Shown here: one piece after another, positions 54,291 to 62,988 of the stretch
How the letters are laid out: every line of letters begins with the position of its first letter
Numbering within the stretch: the stretch's first letter is position 1
Program-made: the position numbers and the translations under genes
NCBI RefSeq assembly: GCF_021166475.1
Contig: NZ_JAJOYS010000004.1
Location: 167,698 to 231,697, forward strand
DNA length: 64,000 nucleotides
Direction of reading: 5' to 3'
Source: Pelagibacterium xiamenense
Lineage (GTDB): Bacteria > Pseudomonadota > Alphaproteobacteria > Rhizobiales > Devosiaceae
Notes under the pieces: model-generated
Database searches by the model: none
What the model was told of the DNA's origin: nothing
The model's input: the letters and a program-made list of their open reading frames with translations, nothing else

Positions 54291-55654
54291 TGGTAGTTAT
54301 TCCCCGCCGCGTCATCGCCCTGAGTCTGGCCGTGATCTCGGCGTTCGCCCCCCTCGCAATCTCGGCGCAGGATACCCAGACCGATGCGGCCCGGACCCAG
54401 GCCGACGAGCAGGAACTCTACCGCCAGCTCGAGCTTTTCGGTCTCGTCTTCGACCGCATCCGCGCCGAATACGTCGAGGCGCCTGACGATATCGAACTCA
54501 TCCGCGCCGCCATCGACGGCATGCTGACCTCGCTCGATCCCCATTCGGCCTATCTCAGTCCCGAAAGCTTCGCCGACGTGCAGGAAGACACCTCGGGTAC
54601 TTTTGGCGGTCTGGGCATCGAAGTCACCATGGAAGAAGGCCTGGTCAAGGTCGTCACTCCCTATGACGACAGCCCCGCCTCCCGCGCCGGCATCCTCGCC
54701 AACGACCTGATCGTCGAAATTGACGGCCAGCAGGTGATGGGCATGACGCTCGACGAAGCGGTCGAGTTGATGCGCGGCGAAATCGGCACCGACATCGATA
54801 TTCTGGTTTCCCGCGAGGGCGCCGACGATCTCATCGAGATGACGCTGACCCGCGACATCATCGAGGTGTCCGCCGTACGCTGGAGCAACGAGCGCGAGGT
54901 TCCGATCATCCGCCTGTCGCGCTTTTCCGGCCAGGCCTATTCCGGCCTCGAGGACGCCGTGCGCGAAATCTTCGAGGAAAATGGCGGCAACGCCCCCAAG
55001 GGCATTATCCTCGACCTGCGGAACAACCCCGGCGGGCTCGTCGATCAGGCCCATTTCGTCGCCGATGCGTTTCTGTCGCAAGGCAGCGTGGTCCTGACCC
55101 GCGGCCGCGTCGACTCCCAGAGTGCCCGCTATGACGCCCGCCCCGACGACCTCGACGCGATGCTTGAGGATGTGCCGGTGATCGTTTTGATCAACGGCGG
55201 CTCGGCCTCCGCCGCCGAAATCGTCGCCGGCGCGCTGCAGGACCACGGCCGCGCGACCCTCGTGGGCACGCGGTCTTTCGGCAAGGGCTCGGTCCAGTCG
55301 ATCATCCCGCTGGGGATCGACGGCGCCATGCGCCTGACCACCGCGCGCTACTACACCCCGAACAACCGTTCGATCCAGGCGCTCGGCATCAACCCGGATA
55401 TCGAGATCTTCCAGGACGTGCCCGAGGAATTCCAGGGCCGCGACGAGATCATCGGCGAAGCAGGGCTGGCCGGGCATATCGACGGCGAGGCCGAAGAGGA
55501 GGCCTCGGTCGGTTCGTCGGTCTACGTGCCCGCCGACCGGGCCGAGGACAACCAGCTCCAGTATGCGGTCGACCTGATCCTCGGCGAAGCGGAGAACGAG
55601 AAGTTTCCGCCCAACCCCGAGGTGACCTTCGCCCAGACGCAAGCCGGCGAATAG
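54290..55654 (+). CDS. ctpA: Carboxy-terminal processing protease (S41)
   Basis: The 454-residue secreted or anchored protease has an N-terminal signal segment (ALSLAVISAFAPLAISAQ) and a PDZ domain near residue 90. The S41 catalytic Ser lies in LINGGSASAAEIVAGAL and the Lys in TRSFGKGSVQ. The C-terminal tail is acidic. It cleaves periplasmic proteins, and beside an EnvC it may process cell-wall hydrolases. The start at 54290 overlaps the envC stop. Confidence 0.95.
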   Translation: MVVIPRRVIALSLAVISAFAPLAISAQDTQTDAARTQADEQELYRQLELFGLVFDRIRAEYVEAPDDIELIRAAIDGMLTSLDPHSAYLSPESFADVQEDTSGTFGGLGIEVTMEEGLVKVVTPYDDSPASRAGILANDLIVEIDGQQVMGMTLDEAVELMRGEIGTDIDILVSREGADDLIEMTLTRDIIEVSAVRWSNEREVPIIRLSRFSGQAYSGLEDAVREIFEENGGNAPKGIILDLRNNPGGLVDQAHFVADAFLSQGSVVLTRGRVDSQSARYDARPDDLDAMLEDVPVIVLINGGSASAAEIVAGALQDHGRATLVGTRSFGKGSVQSIIPLGIDGAMRLTTARYYTPNNRSIQALGINPDIEIFQDVPEEFQGRDEIIGEAGLAGHIDGEAEEEASVGSSVYVPADRAEDNQLQYAVDLILGEAENEKFPPNPEVTFAQTQAGE

Positions 55655-55735
55655 TGCTATAGGATGGATGCTGCGGCATGTCGTTGATTCGGCCATGCCG
55701 CAGCACCCGCGAACCGGCCGCAGCGATTTGGGGCA

Positions 55736-56902
55736 ATGACCGACGAGCTGAGCGCTCCCCTTGGCAACAAAAGGCGCAAGCGTCAGAATGCGCGCCCAGG
55801 CGACGGCGGCTGGCGCCGATGGCCCTGGGCCCGGATCGGCCTGGCCCTACTTGGGCTCGGCATGGTCTTTGTCGCGGGCTGGGTGATTGTCATAGACGAC
55901 CCCACGGGCGGCCGCCCGATCGCCGAGGCGCCGGTTTCCAATCAGGGCCAGCCCAACCCCGTCGCGGTCGAAGTCGGCACCCAGGAGCCTGCCGGAAGCG
56001 ATCCGGTCGGGCTGCCGGCGACCGGACCCGGTGGACCCTCGATCATTACCCTCGGTGAGGACGGCACCATCACGACGAGCGAGGACCGGGCCGCCGCCGA
56101 ATATGGCGCACTGCCCGGGCTCGTCGAAAGCACACAGCTTGGCCTTCTGCCCCGCATCGGCGCCGACGGGCTCACCCCCTTCGAGGCCTACGCCCGCCCT
56201 TCGCTCAGCCCCAACGCCGCCGGGGGGCGCGCATTGATTGGCGTCGTCATGACCGGGCTCGGGCTCAACGAAACCTCGACCCGCGACGCCATCGAAATGC
56301 TCCCGGGCACTGTAACGCTGGCTTTCGCACCCTACGGCCAGGCCCTTGTGGACCTCACCGCCCAGGCGCGCGCCGCGGGGCACGAGCTCATGCTCGAAGT
56401 CCCGCTCGAACCCTTCGACTACCCCCAGAACGACCCGGGCCCGCACACGCTCCTTGTCGAACACCCACCGCGCGAAAACCTCGAAAAGCTCTACTGGCTG
56501 CTTTCGCGCATGGGCGGCTATACCGGGCTCATCAACCATATGGGCGCGCGCTTCACCGCCTCGGCCGCCGATTTCGGCCCCGTCATGGAAGAGATCGGCA
56601 TCAGGGGGCTGGGCTATCTCGACAACGGCACCTCGGCCCGCTCGGTCGCCCCGCAGCTCGCCGCCCAGAACGACGTCCCCTTCGCGCGCGTTGACATGGT
56701 GCTCGACGAAAATCCCTCCCGCACCGCCATTCTCCAACAGCTCGATATGCTCGAAGCGCAGGCCAGCGAGCGCGGCTGGGCCATCGCGACCATCTCCGCA
56801 CTGCCCGTTTCCATTCGCACGCTCTCCCAATGGGCCGAAAGCCTTGACGAGGAGCGGATGCTGATCGTACCCGTCAGTGCCCTCGCCACAACACCGGACT
56901 AG
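55736..56902 (+). CDS. Divergent polysaccharide deacetylase (DUF610/YibQ-like)
   Basis: The 388-residue protein has one membrane anchor (residues 29-55), an Ala/Gly/Pro-rich linker and a C-terminal deacetylase-like barrel. Landmarks are IGVVMTGLGLNETSTRDAIEMLP, HELMLEVPLEP, INHMGARFTA and DNGTSARSVAPQLA. It is the usual third partner of envC and ctpA in this order of bacteria and may trim cell-envelope sugars or act non-enzymatically. Confidence 0.88.
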   Translation: MTDELSAPLGNKRRKRQNARPGDGGWRRWPWARIGLALLGLGMVFVAGWVIVIDDPTGGRPIAEAPVSNQGQPNPVAVEVGTQEPAGSDPVGLPATGPGGPSIITLGEDGTITTSEDRAAAEYGALPGLVESTQLGLLPRIGADGLTPFEAYARPSLSPNAAGGRALIGVVMTGLGLNETSTRDAIEMLPGTVTLAFAPYGQALVDLTAQARAAGHELMLEVPLEPFDYPQNDPGPHTLLVEHPPRENLEKLYWLLSRMGGYTGLINHMGARFTASAADFGPVMEEIGIRGLGYLDNGTSARSVAPQLAAQNDVPFARVDMVLDENPSRTAILQQLDMLEAQASERGWAIATISALPVSIRTLSQWAESLDEERMLIVPVSALATTPD

Positions 56903-56906
56903 GCCG

Positions 56907-57443
56907 ATGAACGCCACACGACCCGACCGTGACGCCATGCCGTACCGAGACTGCGTGGGCATCGCGCTCTTCAACAAGCAGGGCAAGGTTTTCATCGCCC
57001 GGCGCATCCCCGAGGACGGGGTCGATCAGTCCGAAGTCGCCGCCCCCTGGCAGATGCCCCAGGGCGGCATCGACGCAGGCGAGGAGCCCCTGCCCGCGGC
57101 CTATCGCGAACTTTACGAGGAAACCTCGATCCGCACGATCCGGCTGATCAAGGAAGCCGAGGACTGGATATACTACGACCTGCCGGACGACGTCCTCGGC
57201 ATCGCGCTCAAAGGCAAGTATCGCGGCCAGCGCCAGAAATGGTTCGCCTTTCTGTTCGAGGGCGACGAAAGCGAGATCGATCTCGACACTCCCGGAGACG
57301 GCGATTGCGACCCCGAATTCGACGCCTGGCGCTGGGAGGCGCTGTCGGCACTGCCCGATCTGATCGTCCCGTTCAAGCGCGACGCCTATCTGCAGGTCGT
57401 CGACATCTTCGCCTCGCTCCCCGAACAGCTGATCGATGGTTGA
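56907..57443 (+). CDS. rppH: RNA pyrophosphohydrolase (Nudix)
   Basis: The 178-residue protein has a full Nudix box (GGIDAGEEPLPAAYRELYEE, residues about 51-70) preceded by WQMPQ, and RPPH-type DWIYYDLP and KWFAFLF. It removes pyrophosphate from 5' triphosphate mRNA ends to start decay. It follows the deacetylase by 4 bp and overlaps the acetyltransferase gene by 8 bp. Confidence 0.94.
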   Translation: MNATRPDRDAMPYRDCVGIALFNKQGKVFIARRIPEDGVDQSEVAAPWQMPQGGIDAGEEPLPAAYRELYEETSIRTIRLIKEAEDWIYYDLPDDVLGIALKGKYRGQRQKWFAFLFEGDESEIDLDTPGDGDCDPEFDAWRWEALSALPDLIVPFKRDAYLQVVDIFASLPEQLIDG

Positions 57444-57879
57444 ACTCCGCCCGCTGCTGACCGCCGACAAGGCCCAGTGGCTCGCCCTGCGCCACGCGCT
57501 CTGGCCGGACAACGCTCTTGATGAGCTCAAGGACGAAGTCGATGCCTATGAGCCCGGCGACCCCAAGGCCACCGCCATCGGCGCCTTCGACGGCGACACG
57601 CTCGTCGCCTTCGCCGAAGCCTCGGTCCGCCCCTGGGGCGACGGATGCGACACAGCGCCGGTCGGCTGGCTCGAAGGCATCTACGTCGCCCCGGCCCACC
57701 GCAGCGCCGGCATCGCCCGCCGTCTCGTCAAGGCCGTCGAAAACTGGACCCGCGAGAAGGGTCTTGCCGAACTGGGCTCGGATGCACTGATCGACAATAC
57801 GACCTCGATCGCCCGCCACGGCCAATGGGGGTTCGAGCAAACCAAGCGCGTCGTGATGTTCAGAAAGCGCCTCGGATAG
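57436..57879 (+). CDS. AAC(6')-I-like GNAT acetyltransferase
   Basis: The 147-residue protein matches the aminoglycoside 6'-N-acetyltransferase pattern, from memory: WLALRHALWPD, FAEASVRPWGDGCDTAPVGWLEGIYV, HRSAGIARRLVKAVENW and GFEQTKRVVMFRKRL. It overlaps rppH and is in a core locus without mobile elements, so it looks like an intrinsic chromosomal enzyme. Whether it confers resistance cannot be read from the sequence. Confidence 0.85.
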   Translation: MVELRPLLTADKAQWLALRHALWPDNALDELKDEVDAYEPGDPKATAIGAFDGDTLVAFAEASVRPWGDGCDTAPVGWLEGIYVAPAHRSAGIARRLVKAVENWTREKGLAELGSDALIDNTTSIARHGQWGFEQTKRVVMFRKRLG

Positions 57880-57898
57880 GACCGTCGCTTCACGGCGC

Positions 57899-58510
57899 CT
57901 ACCGTCCCGGCGGCGTGAAACCGGCCCGCGCGTCTGCCGCCGCGCCCCGGATCGCGCAGCCGGCCACATGGTCGTTGATAAGGCCCATTGCCTGCATGAA
58001 AGCATAGACCGTGGTCGGCCCCACGAACCGCCACCCCATCTTCTTGAGTGCCTTCGATAGCGCGACCGAGGCCGCGGAGGTCGACGCCGTCTGCGGCTCC
58101 GCAAGGTCGGCCGCGTCCGGCTCGAACCGCCACACGAACGCTGCCAGCGAGGTTTCGCCCGCGACCAGCTCGCATGCGCGCTGTGCATTGTTGATCACAG
58201 CCTCGATCTTGCCCCGGTGGCGGACTATGCCTTTGTCCTGCAAAAGCCGCTCGACGTCGCCTTCGGTAAACTTTGCTATCGCCCTGAAGTCGAACCCGGC
58301 AAAGGCAGCGCGGAAGTTCTCGCGCTTGGCAAGGATCGTCCGCCAGCTTAGCCCCGACTGAAACCCCTCGAGGCTCAGCTTTTCGAACAGCCGAATGTCG
58401 TCGGCAACCGGATAGCCCCATTCGGTGTCGTGGTAATCCAGAAACTCGGGCGCAGCCGCGCACCAACGGCACCGTGGTCGCCCGTCCGGGCCTGCGATCG
58501 TCGCACTCAT
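57899..58510 (-). CDS. tag: DNA-3-methyladenine glycosylase I
   Basis: The 203-residue protein has the zinc-snap residues (RCRWC at the N terminus, YHDTEWGYP, NDHVAGC at the C terminus). It also has the helix-hairpin-helix core LEGFQSGLSWRTILAKRENFRAAF and GWRFVGPTTVYAFMQAMGLINDH. It removes 3-methyladenine from DNA. It is convergent with the AAC-like gene. Confidence 0.96.
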   Translation of the reverse strand: MSATIAGPDGRPRCRWCAAAPEFLDYHDTEWGYPVADDIRLFEKLSLEGFQSGLSWRTILAKRENFRAAFAGFDFRAIAKFTEGDVERLLQDKGIVRHRGKIEAVINNAQRACELVAGETSLAAFVWRFEPDAADLAEPQTASTSAASVALSKALKKMGWRFVGPTTVYAFMQAMGLINDHVAGCAIRGAAADARAGFTPPGR

Positions 58511-58522
58511 GCCGCTAGCCGA

Positions 58523-58810
58523 TCACGCGACGAGAAAATCGAGCCTGGGGTCGGCCTTCGCCGGCGCGAGCTCGACAATCTCCGCGCTGACGATGCCTTC
58601 GGCAACGAACGGGTCCTCCGCGACGCGCGCTTCAAGCGCCTCGCGCGATACGCTATGCGCCAGGATCCCGCCGCCCAGCCGCGGCTGCAAGCTTCCCGCG
58701 AGTACGAAAACACCGGCGTCGAACCCGCGCCTGAGCCAGCTGTTATGTGCATCCATGAACGCCCCGGCGCGATCCTTGTTGGCGGAAAATTTCAAAAACA
58801 CGACGAACAT
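58523..58810 (-). CDS. YciI-like (DGPF-type) small protein
   Basis: The 95-residue protein begins MFVVFLKFSANKDRAGAF and has LAGSLQPRLGGGILAHS and AEDPFVAEGIVSAEIVEL, the YciI alpha/beta fold. AAGGAAG is upstream of the ATG. It follows a TetR gene by 11 bp and is probably regulated with it. Members bind small molecules, but a reaction is not known. Confidence 0.88.
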   Translation of the reverse strand: MFVVFLKFSANKDRAGAFMDAHNSWLRRGFDAGVFVLAGSLQPRLGGGILAHSVSREALEARVAEDPFVAEGIVSAEIVELAPAKADPRLDFLVA

Positions 58811-58821
58811 GATGCTTCCTT

Positions 58822-59421
58822 CTAGTGATGTCCGGGGGCGTTTTGGGTATCCCCCGATTGTCCGTATCCCGCGAGCCAGCCGCACATCGCGTCGACCTCG
58901 CGTTCGATGAAGTCCGCGTCGCCGAACGCATTGGCCAGCGACGCGACCCCCTGGCTGCGCGCGAGCAGATGCATCGCCAGCCGGTCGGCCTCCTCGCGAT
59001 GCCCCAGCGCCTCGAACTGCCCCACCAGCCATGTCCGAAAGAGGGTAAAAAGCCCTGCCGCATCATCCTGCATCGCGTGATCGAGCTTGGCGAGTTCCGC
59101 GCACAGCGTGCCGACCGGGCAGCCATAGCGCATGATCTTGCTCTGGTTGGTCATGAGAATGCGGATGAAGCTGCGGATGCGGTCCGCCGGGTGTGCACCC
59201 TCCGCTTCCCAGTCTTCGAGCATTTTCCGGGTTTTGGCGAGCCGCAATCCGATCACCGCATCCAGGATCTCGTCCTTGGATTTGAAATGATAATAGAAAT
59301 TGCCGCGCGAGATCCCCACGGCGTCCGCGATATCGGAGAACGAGGTATGCTCGAAGCCCTGCTCGTAAAACAGCCGATCCGCCTCGTGGACGATCTGCGT
59401 CCGTGTCGCCTTGGCACTCAT
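58822..59421 (-). CDS. TetR-family transcriptional regulator (second)
   Basis: The 199-residue protein has the N-terminal DNA-binding domain (ADRLFYEQGFEHTSFSDIADAVGISRGNFYYHFKSKDEILD, residues 15-54) and a C-terminal domain with MRYGCPVGTL, as in many TAGGACG-binding regulators. The ATG at 59421 is preferred over a GTG at 59427. Two palindromes lie just upstream. It probably represses itself and the YciI gene. Confidence 0.92.
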   Translation of the reverse strand: MSAKATRTQIVHEADRLFYEQGFEHTSFSDIADAVGISRGNFYYHFKSKDEILDAVIGLRLAKTRKMLEDWEAEGAHPADRIRSFIRILMTNQSKIMRYGCPVGTLCAELAKLDHAMQDDAAGLFTLFRTWLVGQFEALGHREEADRLAMHLLARSQGVASLANAFGDADFIEREVDAMCGWLAGYGQSGDTQNAPGHH

Positions 59422-59445
59422 GCTCACTGCCTCTGCCGCGCCCGA

Positions 59446-59463
59446 TTAGGACGTCCATCCTAG
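59446..59463. promoter_or_regulatory. Predicted TetR operator A (TTAGGACG type)
   Basis: TTAGGACGTCCATCCTAG has 8-bp arms with two mismatches. It lies 25 bp upstream of the TetR start codon. Confidence 0.6.
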
Positions 59464-59471
59464 ATGCAACA

Positions 59472-59489
59472 TTAGGACGTTCGTCCCAA
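59472..59489. promoter_or_regulatory. Predicted TetR operator B (TTAGGACG type)
   Basis: TTAGGACGTTCGTCCCAA has 8-bp arms with one mismatch. It is 26 bp from operator A and shares TTAGGACGT with it. Both lie in the divergent gap with the racemase. Confidence 0.65.
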
Positions 59490-59576
59490 TTCGTCAACAC
59501 CGATTCGACGGGGTTTGCCACGACGTTTCCAGCCGTTAGTGTGCCCGGGATTCCGGCAGACGAAGGGACGACGGCA

Positions 59577-60263
59577 ATGAAAACCATCGGCATCATCGGC
59601 GGCATGAGCTGGGAGTCGACGGCTCACTACTACGCCGCGATCAACCGCGAAACGGCGGCCCGGCTGGGCGGCCTCCATTCCGCGCATCTGCTCATGGAAT
59701 CGGTCGATTTCGCCCCCATCGCCGCATTGCAGAGCGCTGGCGCGTGGGACGAGGCGGGCGATGTCCTCGCAGCGAGCGCGCGTCGGCTGGAAGCCGCGGG
59801 CGCCGATCTCATCGTTCTCGCCACCAACACCATGCACATCTGCGCGCCGAAGATCGAAGCGGCGATCGCCACCCAATTCCTCTATATCGCCGAACCGACG
59901 GCGAACGCACTTATCGCCGACGGCGCATCCCGCGTTGGCTTCCTCGGCACCCGGTTTTCCATGGAAATGGACTTCTATACCGACCGTCTGCGCAAGATGG
60001 GCCTCGACCCGCTCGTTCCCGAGGTCGACCGGACCAACCTCAACGCCATCATCTACGAGGAACTCTGCCGCGGCATCGTGACCGAAGCCTCCCGCGCCGT
60101 CTATGTCCGCGCGATCGAGGGCCTTGCCGCGCGCGGCGCCGAAGCGGTCATTCTCGGCTGCACCGAAATCGGCATGCTCATTTCCGACGACGACAGCCCC
60201 CTGCCGGTCTACGATACGACGGAACTGCACGCCAAAGCCGCCGTCGCAGCGGCCCTCGACTAG
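59577..60263 (+). CDS. Aspartate/glutamate racemase family (YgeA-like)
   Basis: The 228-residue protein has GIIGGMSWESTAHYY, LATNTMH with Thr at the first catalytic position and ILGCTEIGML with the catalytic Cys. The Thr/Cys pair in place of Cys/Cys is the form known in E. coli YgeA, a broad-specificity amino acid racemase. It is divergent from the TetR gene and convergent with the Tat-secreted sensor gene (4-bp overlap). Confidence 0.9.
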   Translation: MKTIGIIGGMSWESTAHYYAAINRETAARLGGLHSAHLLMESVDFAPIAALQSAGAWDEAGDVLAASARRLEAAGADLIVLATNTMHICAPKIEAAIATQFLYIAEPTANALIADGASRVGFLGTRFSMEMDFYTDRLRKMGLDPLVPEVDRTNLNAIIYEELCRGIVTEASRAVYVRAIEGLAARGAEAVILGCTEIGMLISDDDSPLPVYDTTELHAKAAVAAALD

Positions 60264-60871
60264 AGCGCCTCGACCGCGACACCTGCGCAAAGAACGCCGA
60301 GCGGATAAAGGCTGCTCGGATCGCTCACCGTGATCGACACCTGTCGCTGCCAGACCCCGGTCGCCTGGTTGAGCTCGTAGGGCCCAACCCACAACCCATG
60401 CAATCCCGCCTCGTATGGCTCGCGCCATCGCGGCCGGTCGCCGTGCCAGTAAAGCGCCGAAAGCTCGGACAGCGCGACGGTCAGCCCCCGCGCATCGAGA
60501 AGGAGAAATTCGGTGTAGAGCCCCTCCGAAAGCGCCTTCGCCTTCGCTAAAAAATAGGACGCTGGCGTTTCCAGCACCGCCGGGATCAGGGTCCGGCGGT
60601 CCATATTGTAAACCTCGCGCCGCCAGTCCCCGTTGAGCCGGTCGATGAGATCGCGGCTATAGGCCCCGGTCACCCGGTTCTGCAGCTTGACCGCATCGAG
60701 TATGATCGGCGCGTGCGACATGCGCCGCAATTGCGAATTCGCGAGCGTGCGCAGCCGAGAATCGACGATGCTTTCATTGAGCTCGGGGGGCGTCTGTCCC
60801 GCCGCGGGCAGCACCGTGCCGGCCGCAAGCGCGGCGCTCGAAAGGCGCAGAAAATCCCGGCGCGTCGTCAT
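60260..60871 (-). CDS. Tat-secreted Cache/PDC-like sensor protein
   Basis: The 203-residue protein starts at ATG 60871 and has a Tat signal (TTRRDFLRLSSAALAAG). A single Cache-like domain follows: ILDAVKLQNRVTG, FLLLDARGLTVALSE, ALYWHGDRPRWREPY and QVSITVSDP. It is paralogous to the sensor at 62989-63588. It has no membrane anchor or output domain, so it could deliver a ligand to the chemoreceptor next to it. Confidence 0.8.
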   Translation of the reverse strand: MTTRRDFLRLSSAALAAGTVLPAAGQTPPELNESIVDSRLRTLANSQLRRMSHAPIILDAVKLQNRVTGAYSRDLIDRLNGDWRREVYNMDRRTLIPAVLETPASYFLAKAKALSEGLYTEFLLLDARGLTVALSELSALYWHGDRPRWREPYEAGLHGLWVGPYELNQATGVWQRQVSITVSDPSSLYPLGVLCAGVAVEAL

Positions 60872-60944
60872 CGGTCTGCCTCTTCCCGGGGACAATCAAA
60901 CCCCGCCATCGTGCCCATGCGGGGTTAACGAGGCGTCTCCACAC

Positions 60945-60974
60945 GAAAAAAAGGGCGCACCCGGCGGCGCGCCC
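60945..60974 (-). terminator. Rho-independent terminator after the chemoreceptor
   Basis: Read on the minus strand, GGGCGC and GCGCCC form the stem and a run of seven T follows. It lies 27 bp past the chemoreceptor stop and separates it from the Tat-secreted sensor gene. Confidence 0.75.
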
Positions 60975-61000
60975 TGCAATAGCGTCATGGAGCGGCGAGG

Positions 61001-62968
61001 CTAGAACTCGTTCCAATCCGGATCGACAGCGGCGCTGCCCTTGCTCAAATAGACTGCAGCCGCCTGCTTGGTGTCCGCGGCCGGCAGTTTCGCACCCCCC
61101 TGTGGCGCGGCCGGACGCAGCTCGGTGACCGTGCCGCCGCCAACCTTGAAGATCTCGACGATCTCGTCGAGATGGTTCGCCTGCGCCTCGGTCTGCTCGA
61201 TCGCCGCATTGGTTTCTTCAACGAGCGCAGCGTTGTGCTGCGTCATCTCGTCCATCTGCCGGACGGCCGTGTTGACCTCTTCGATCGCCGAAGCCTGCTC
61301 GCGGCTCTGGGTCGCGATCTCTTCCATGAGGGCGGTATTTGCACGGGCAGCCTCGAGCATCGAAGCCAGCTTCTGCGCCGCCTCGGCGACGAGGCTCGAC
61401 CCGCCGTCGACCTCATTGGCGCTTTCTTCGATCAGCGCCTTGACCTCCGCAGAGGCCTCTGCCGCCGACTGCGCCAGCCGCCGCACCTCGACCGCGACGA
61501 CGGCAAAGCCCTTCCCGGCTTCCCCGGCCCGCGCCGCCTCGACCGAAGCGTTGAGTGCCAGCAGATTCGTTTGGAAGGCGATGTCGTCGATCATCTTGAT
61601 GATGTCCGAGACCTTGCCCGAGGAGGTCGTGATCCGTTCCATCGCCGCGTTGGCGTCGTCCATGACCTTGCCGCCCGCCTCGGCAGCCCCGGTCACCTCC
61701 AGCGCGGTGCGCGAGGCGTCCTGCGCCCGCTTGGCGTTTTCCATCACCGTGTGGGCGAGTTCTTCCATGGCCGCCGAGGTTTCCTCGATGGTCGCGGCCT
61801 GGCGCGTGGTGCGCTCGGAAAGATCGTTCGCGCCCGAAAGGATCTCCCCGGTCGCGACCTTGACTGCGCGCGACGTCGAGCGCAGCCTGGTGACCACATC
61901 GGTCAACGTGTCGGCGACCCGGTTCATATCGGTCTTGAGCTGACCGAACGCGCCCTTGTGGTCGCCCGTCATGCGCCGTGTCAGGTCGGTCTCCGCCAGC
62001 GCGCCGAGCACCTCCCCGGCCTCCCCGACCCCCCGGTCGACCGTCTCCACCAGCGTATTGACACTACCCGCGAGCGCATTGAGTTCGGCATCGGGGAAGT
62101 TTGCATCGACCCGCTTGGAAAAATCGCCCGCGATCGAGGCATCGACGACGTCGCCAAACGCCTTCTGAAGCTCCTCCATCATGGCCTGGCGCTCCTTGGC
62201 GGCCTGTTCGATCCGGACCGCCTCCGCCTTGGTCATCCGGTCGACTTTCATGCCGTTCTCACGGAACACCTCGATGGCGCGCGCCATTTCGCCCACTTCG
62301 TCCTGCCGCGCCGTGCCGTTGATCTCGACGTCGAAATCGTTCTGCGCCAGCGTTGTGGCCACACCCGTCAGCTTGCGGATGGGCGCGGAGACCAGGTGGT
62401 TGAGCACCACCCCAAGCAACGCCATGCCGACGGCAACCACCGCAAGCGCGATACCCAGGACGATGAACGCGTTCGTCGCCGCAGCGGACCGCGCCGCCGA
62501 CAGGTCCCACGTAAGGACAAGCGCCCCGGCAAGTTTGCGCGAGATCCCGAAATAGACCGGAACCGCCGCAATATGCAGGTCGCCCTCAACCCATGACTGT
62601 CGCGTCTCGTTCTCAAGTGCCGCCTGAGCGAACCTCGAAAGGTCCAGATGTGCCGCCTTCTCCCCGATCTCCTCGACAAGCGCCGCGCCCTCGGCATTGA
62701 AGGCGCCGCCGGCCGCGAACGCGAACTCGGCATCCTCCGTATACCCGGCAAACTCCGACGCGATGGCGTCGGTCTTGGCAAACCGGATCGTCCCGGCCAT
62801 CTGCTGGCCGACAAGTTCGATCGTCCGGTTCTCGGATTCGATCACCTCGCGTTCAAGCTGGTTGATCGCCATCGTGTTGGCGACGACCGTAATCAAGGCC
62901 ACGACCGTCAGCATCGACACCGCAACGATCGCAAGCAGTTTTTGTGTAATGGAAAGCTTCAATTTCAT
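61001..62968 (-). CDS. Methyl-accepting chemotaxis protein
   Basis: The 655-residue receptor has two membrane helices (about 7-31 and 163-190) with a 130-residue periplasmic part, HAMP domain(s) at about 190-330 and a signalling hairpin with [40 protein letters not shown]. The tail ends in DWNEF, a likely CheR/CheB tether pentapeptide. It is 20 bp downstream of a soluble Cache-type gene, so the pair is co-transcribed. The periplasmic part is helical and shows no obvious Cache fold. Confidence 0.94.
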   Translation of the reverse strand: MKLKLSITQKLLAIVAVSMLTVVALITVVANTMAINQLEREVIESENRTIELVGQQMAGTIRFAKTDAIASEFAGYTEDAEFAFAAGGAFNAEGAALVEEIGEKAAHLDLSRFAQAALENETRQSWVEGDLHIAAVPVYFGISRKLAGALVLTWDLSAARSAAATNAFIVLGIALAVVAVGMALLGVVLNHLVSAPIRKLTGVATTLAQNDFDVEINGTARQDEVGEMARAIEVFRENGMKVDRMTKAEAVRIEQAAKERQAMMEELQKAFGDVVDASIAGDFSKRVDANFPDAELNALAGSVNTLVETVDRGVGEAGEVLGALAETDLTRRMTGDHKGAFGQLKTDMNRVADTLTDVVTRLRSTSRAVKVATGEILSGANDLSERTTRQAATIEETSAAMEELAHTVMENAKRAQDASRTALEVTGAAEAGGKVMDDANAAMERITTSSGKVSDIIKMIDDIAFQTNLLALNASVEAARAGEAGKGFAVVAVEVRRLAQSAAEASAEVKALIEESANEVDGGSSLVAEAAQKLASMLEAARANTALMEEIATQSREQASAIEEVNTAVRQMDEMTQHNAALVEETNAAIEQTEAQANHLDEIVEIFKVGGGTVTELRPAAPQGGAKLPAADTKQAAAVYLSKGSAAVDPDWNEF

Positions 62969-62988
62969 AGCCGAACCCCCGCCTCACC

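Noticed and set aside
57436..57879. AAC(6')-like gene as an acquired resistance cassette
   Set aside because: It overlaps rppH in a core operon, and no integron, transposase or composition change is near.
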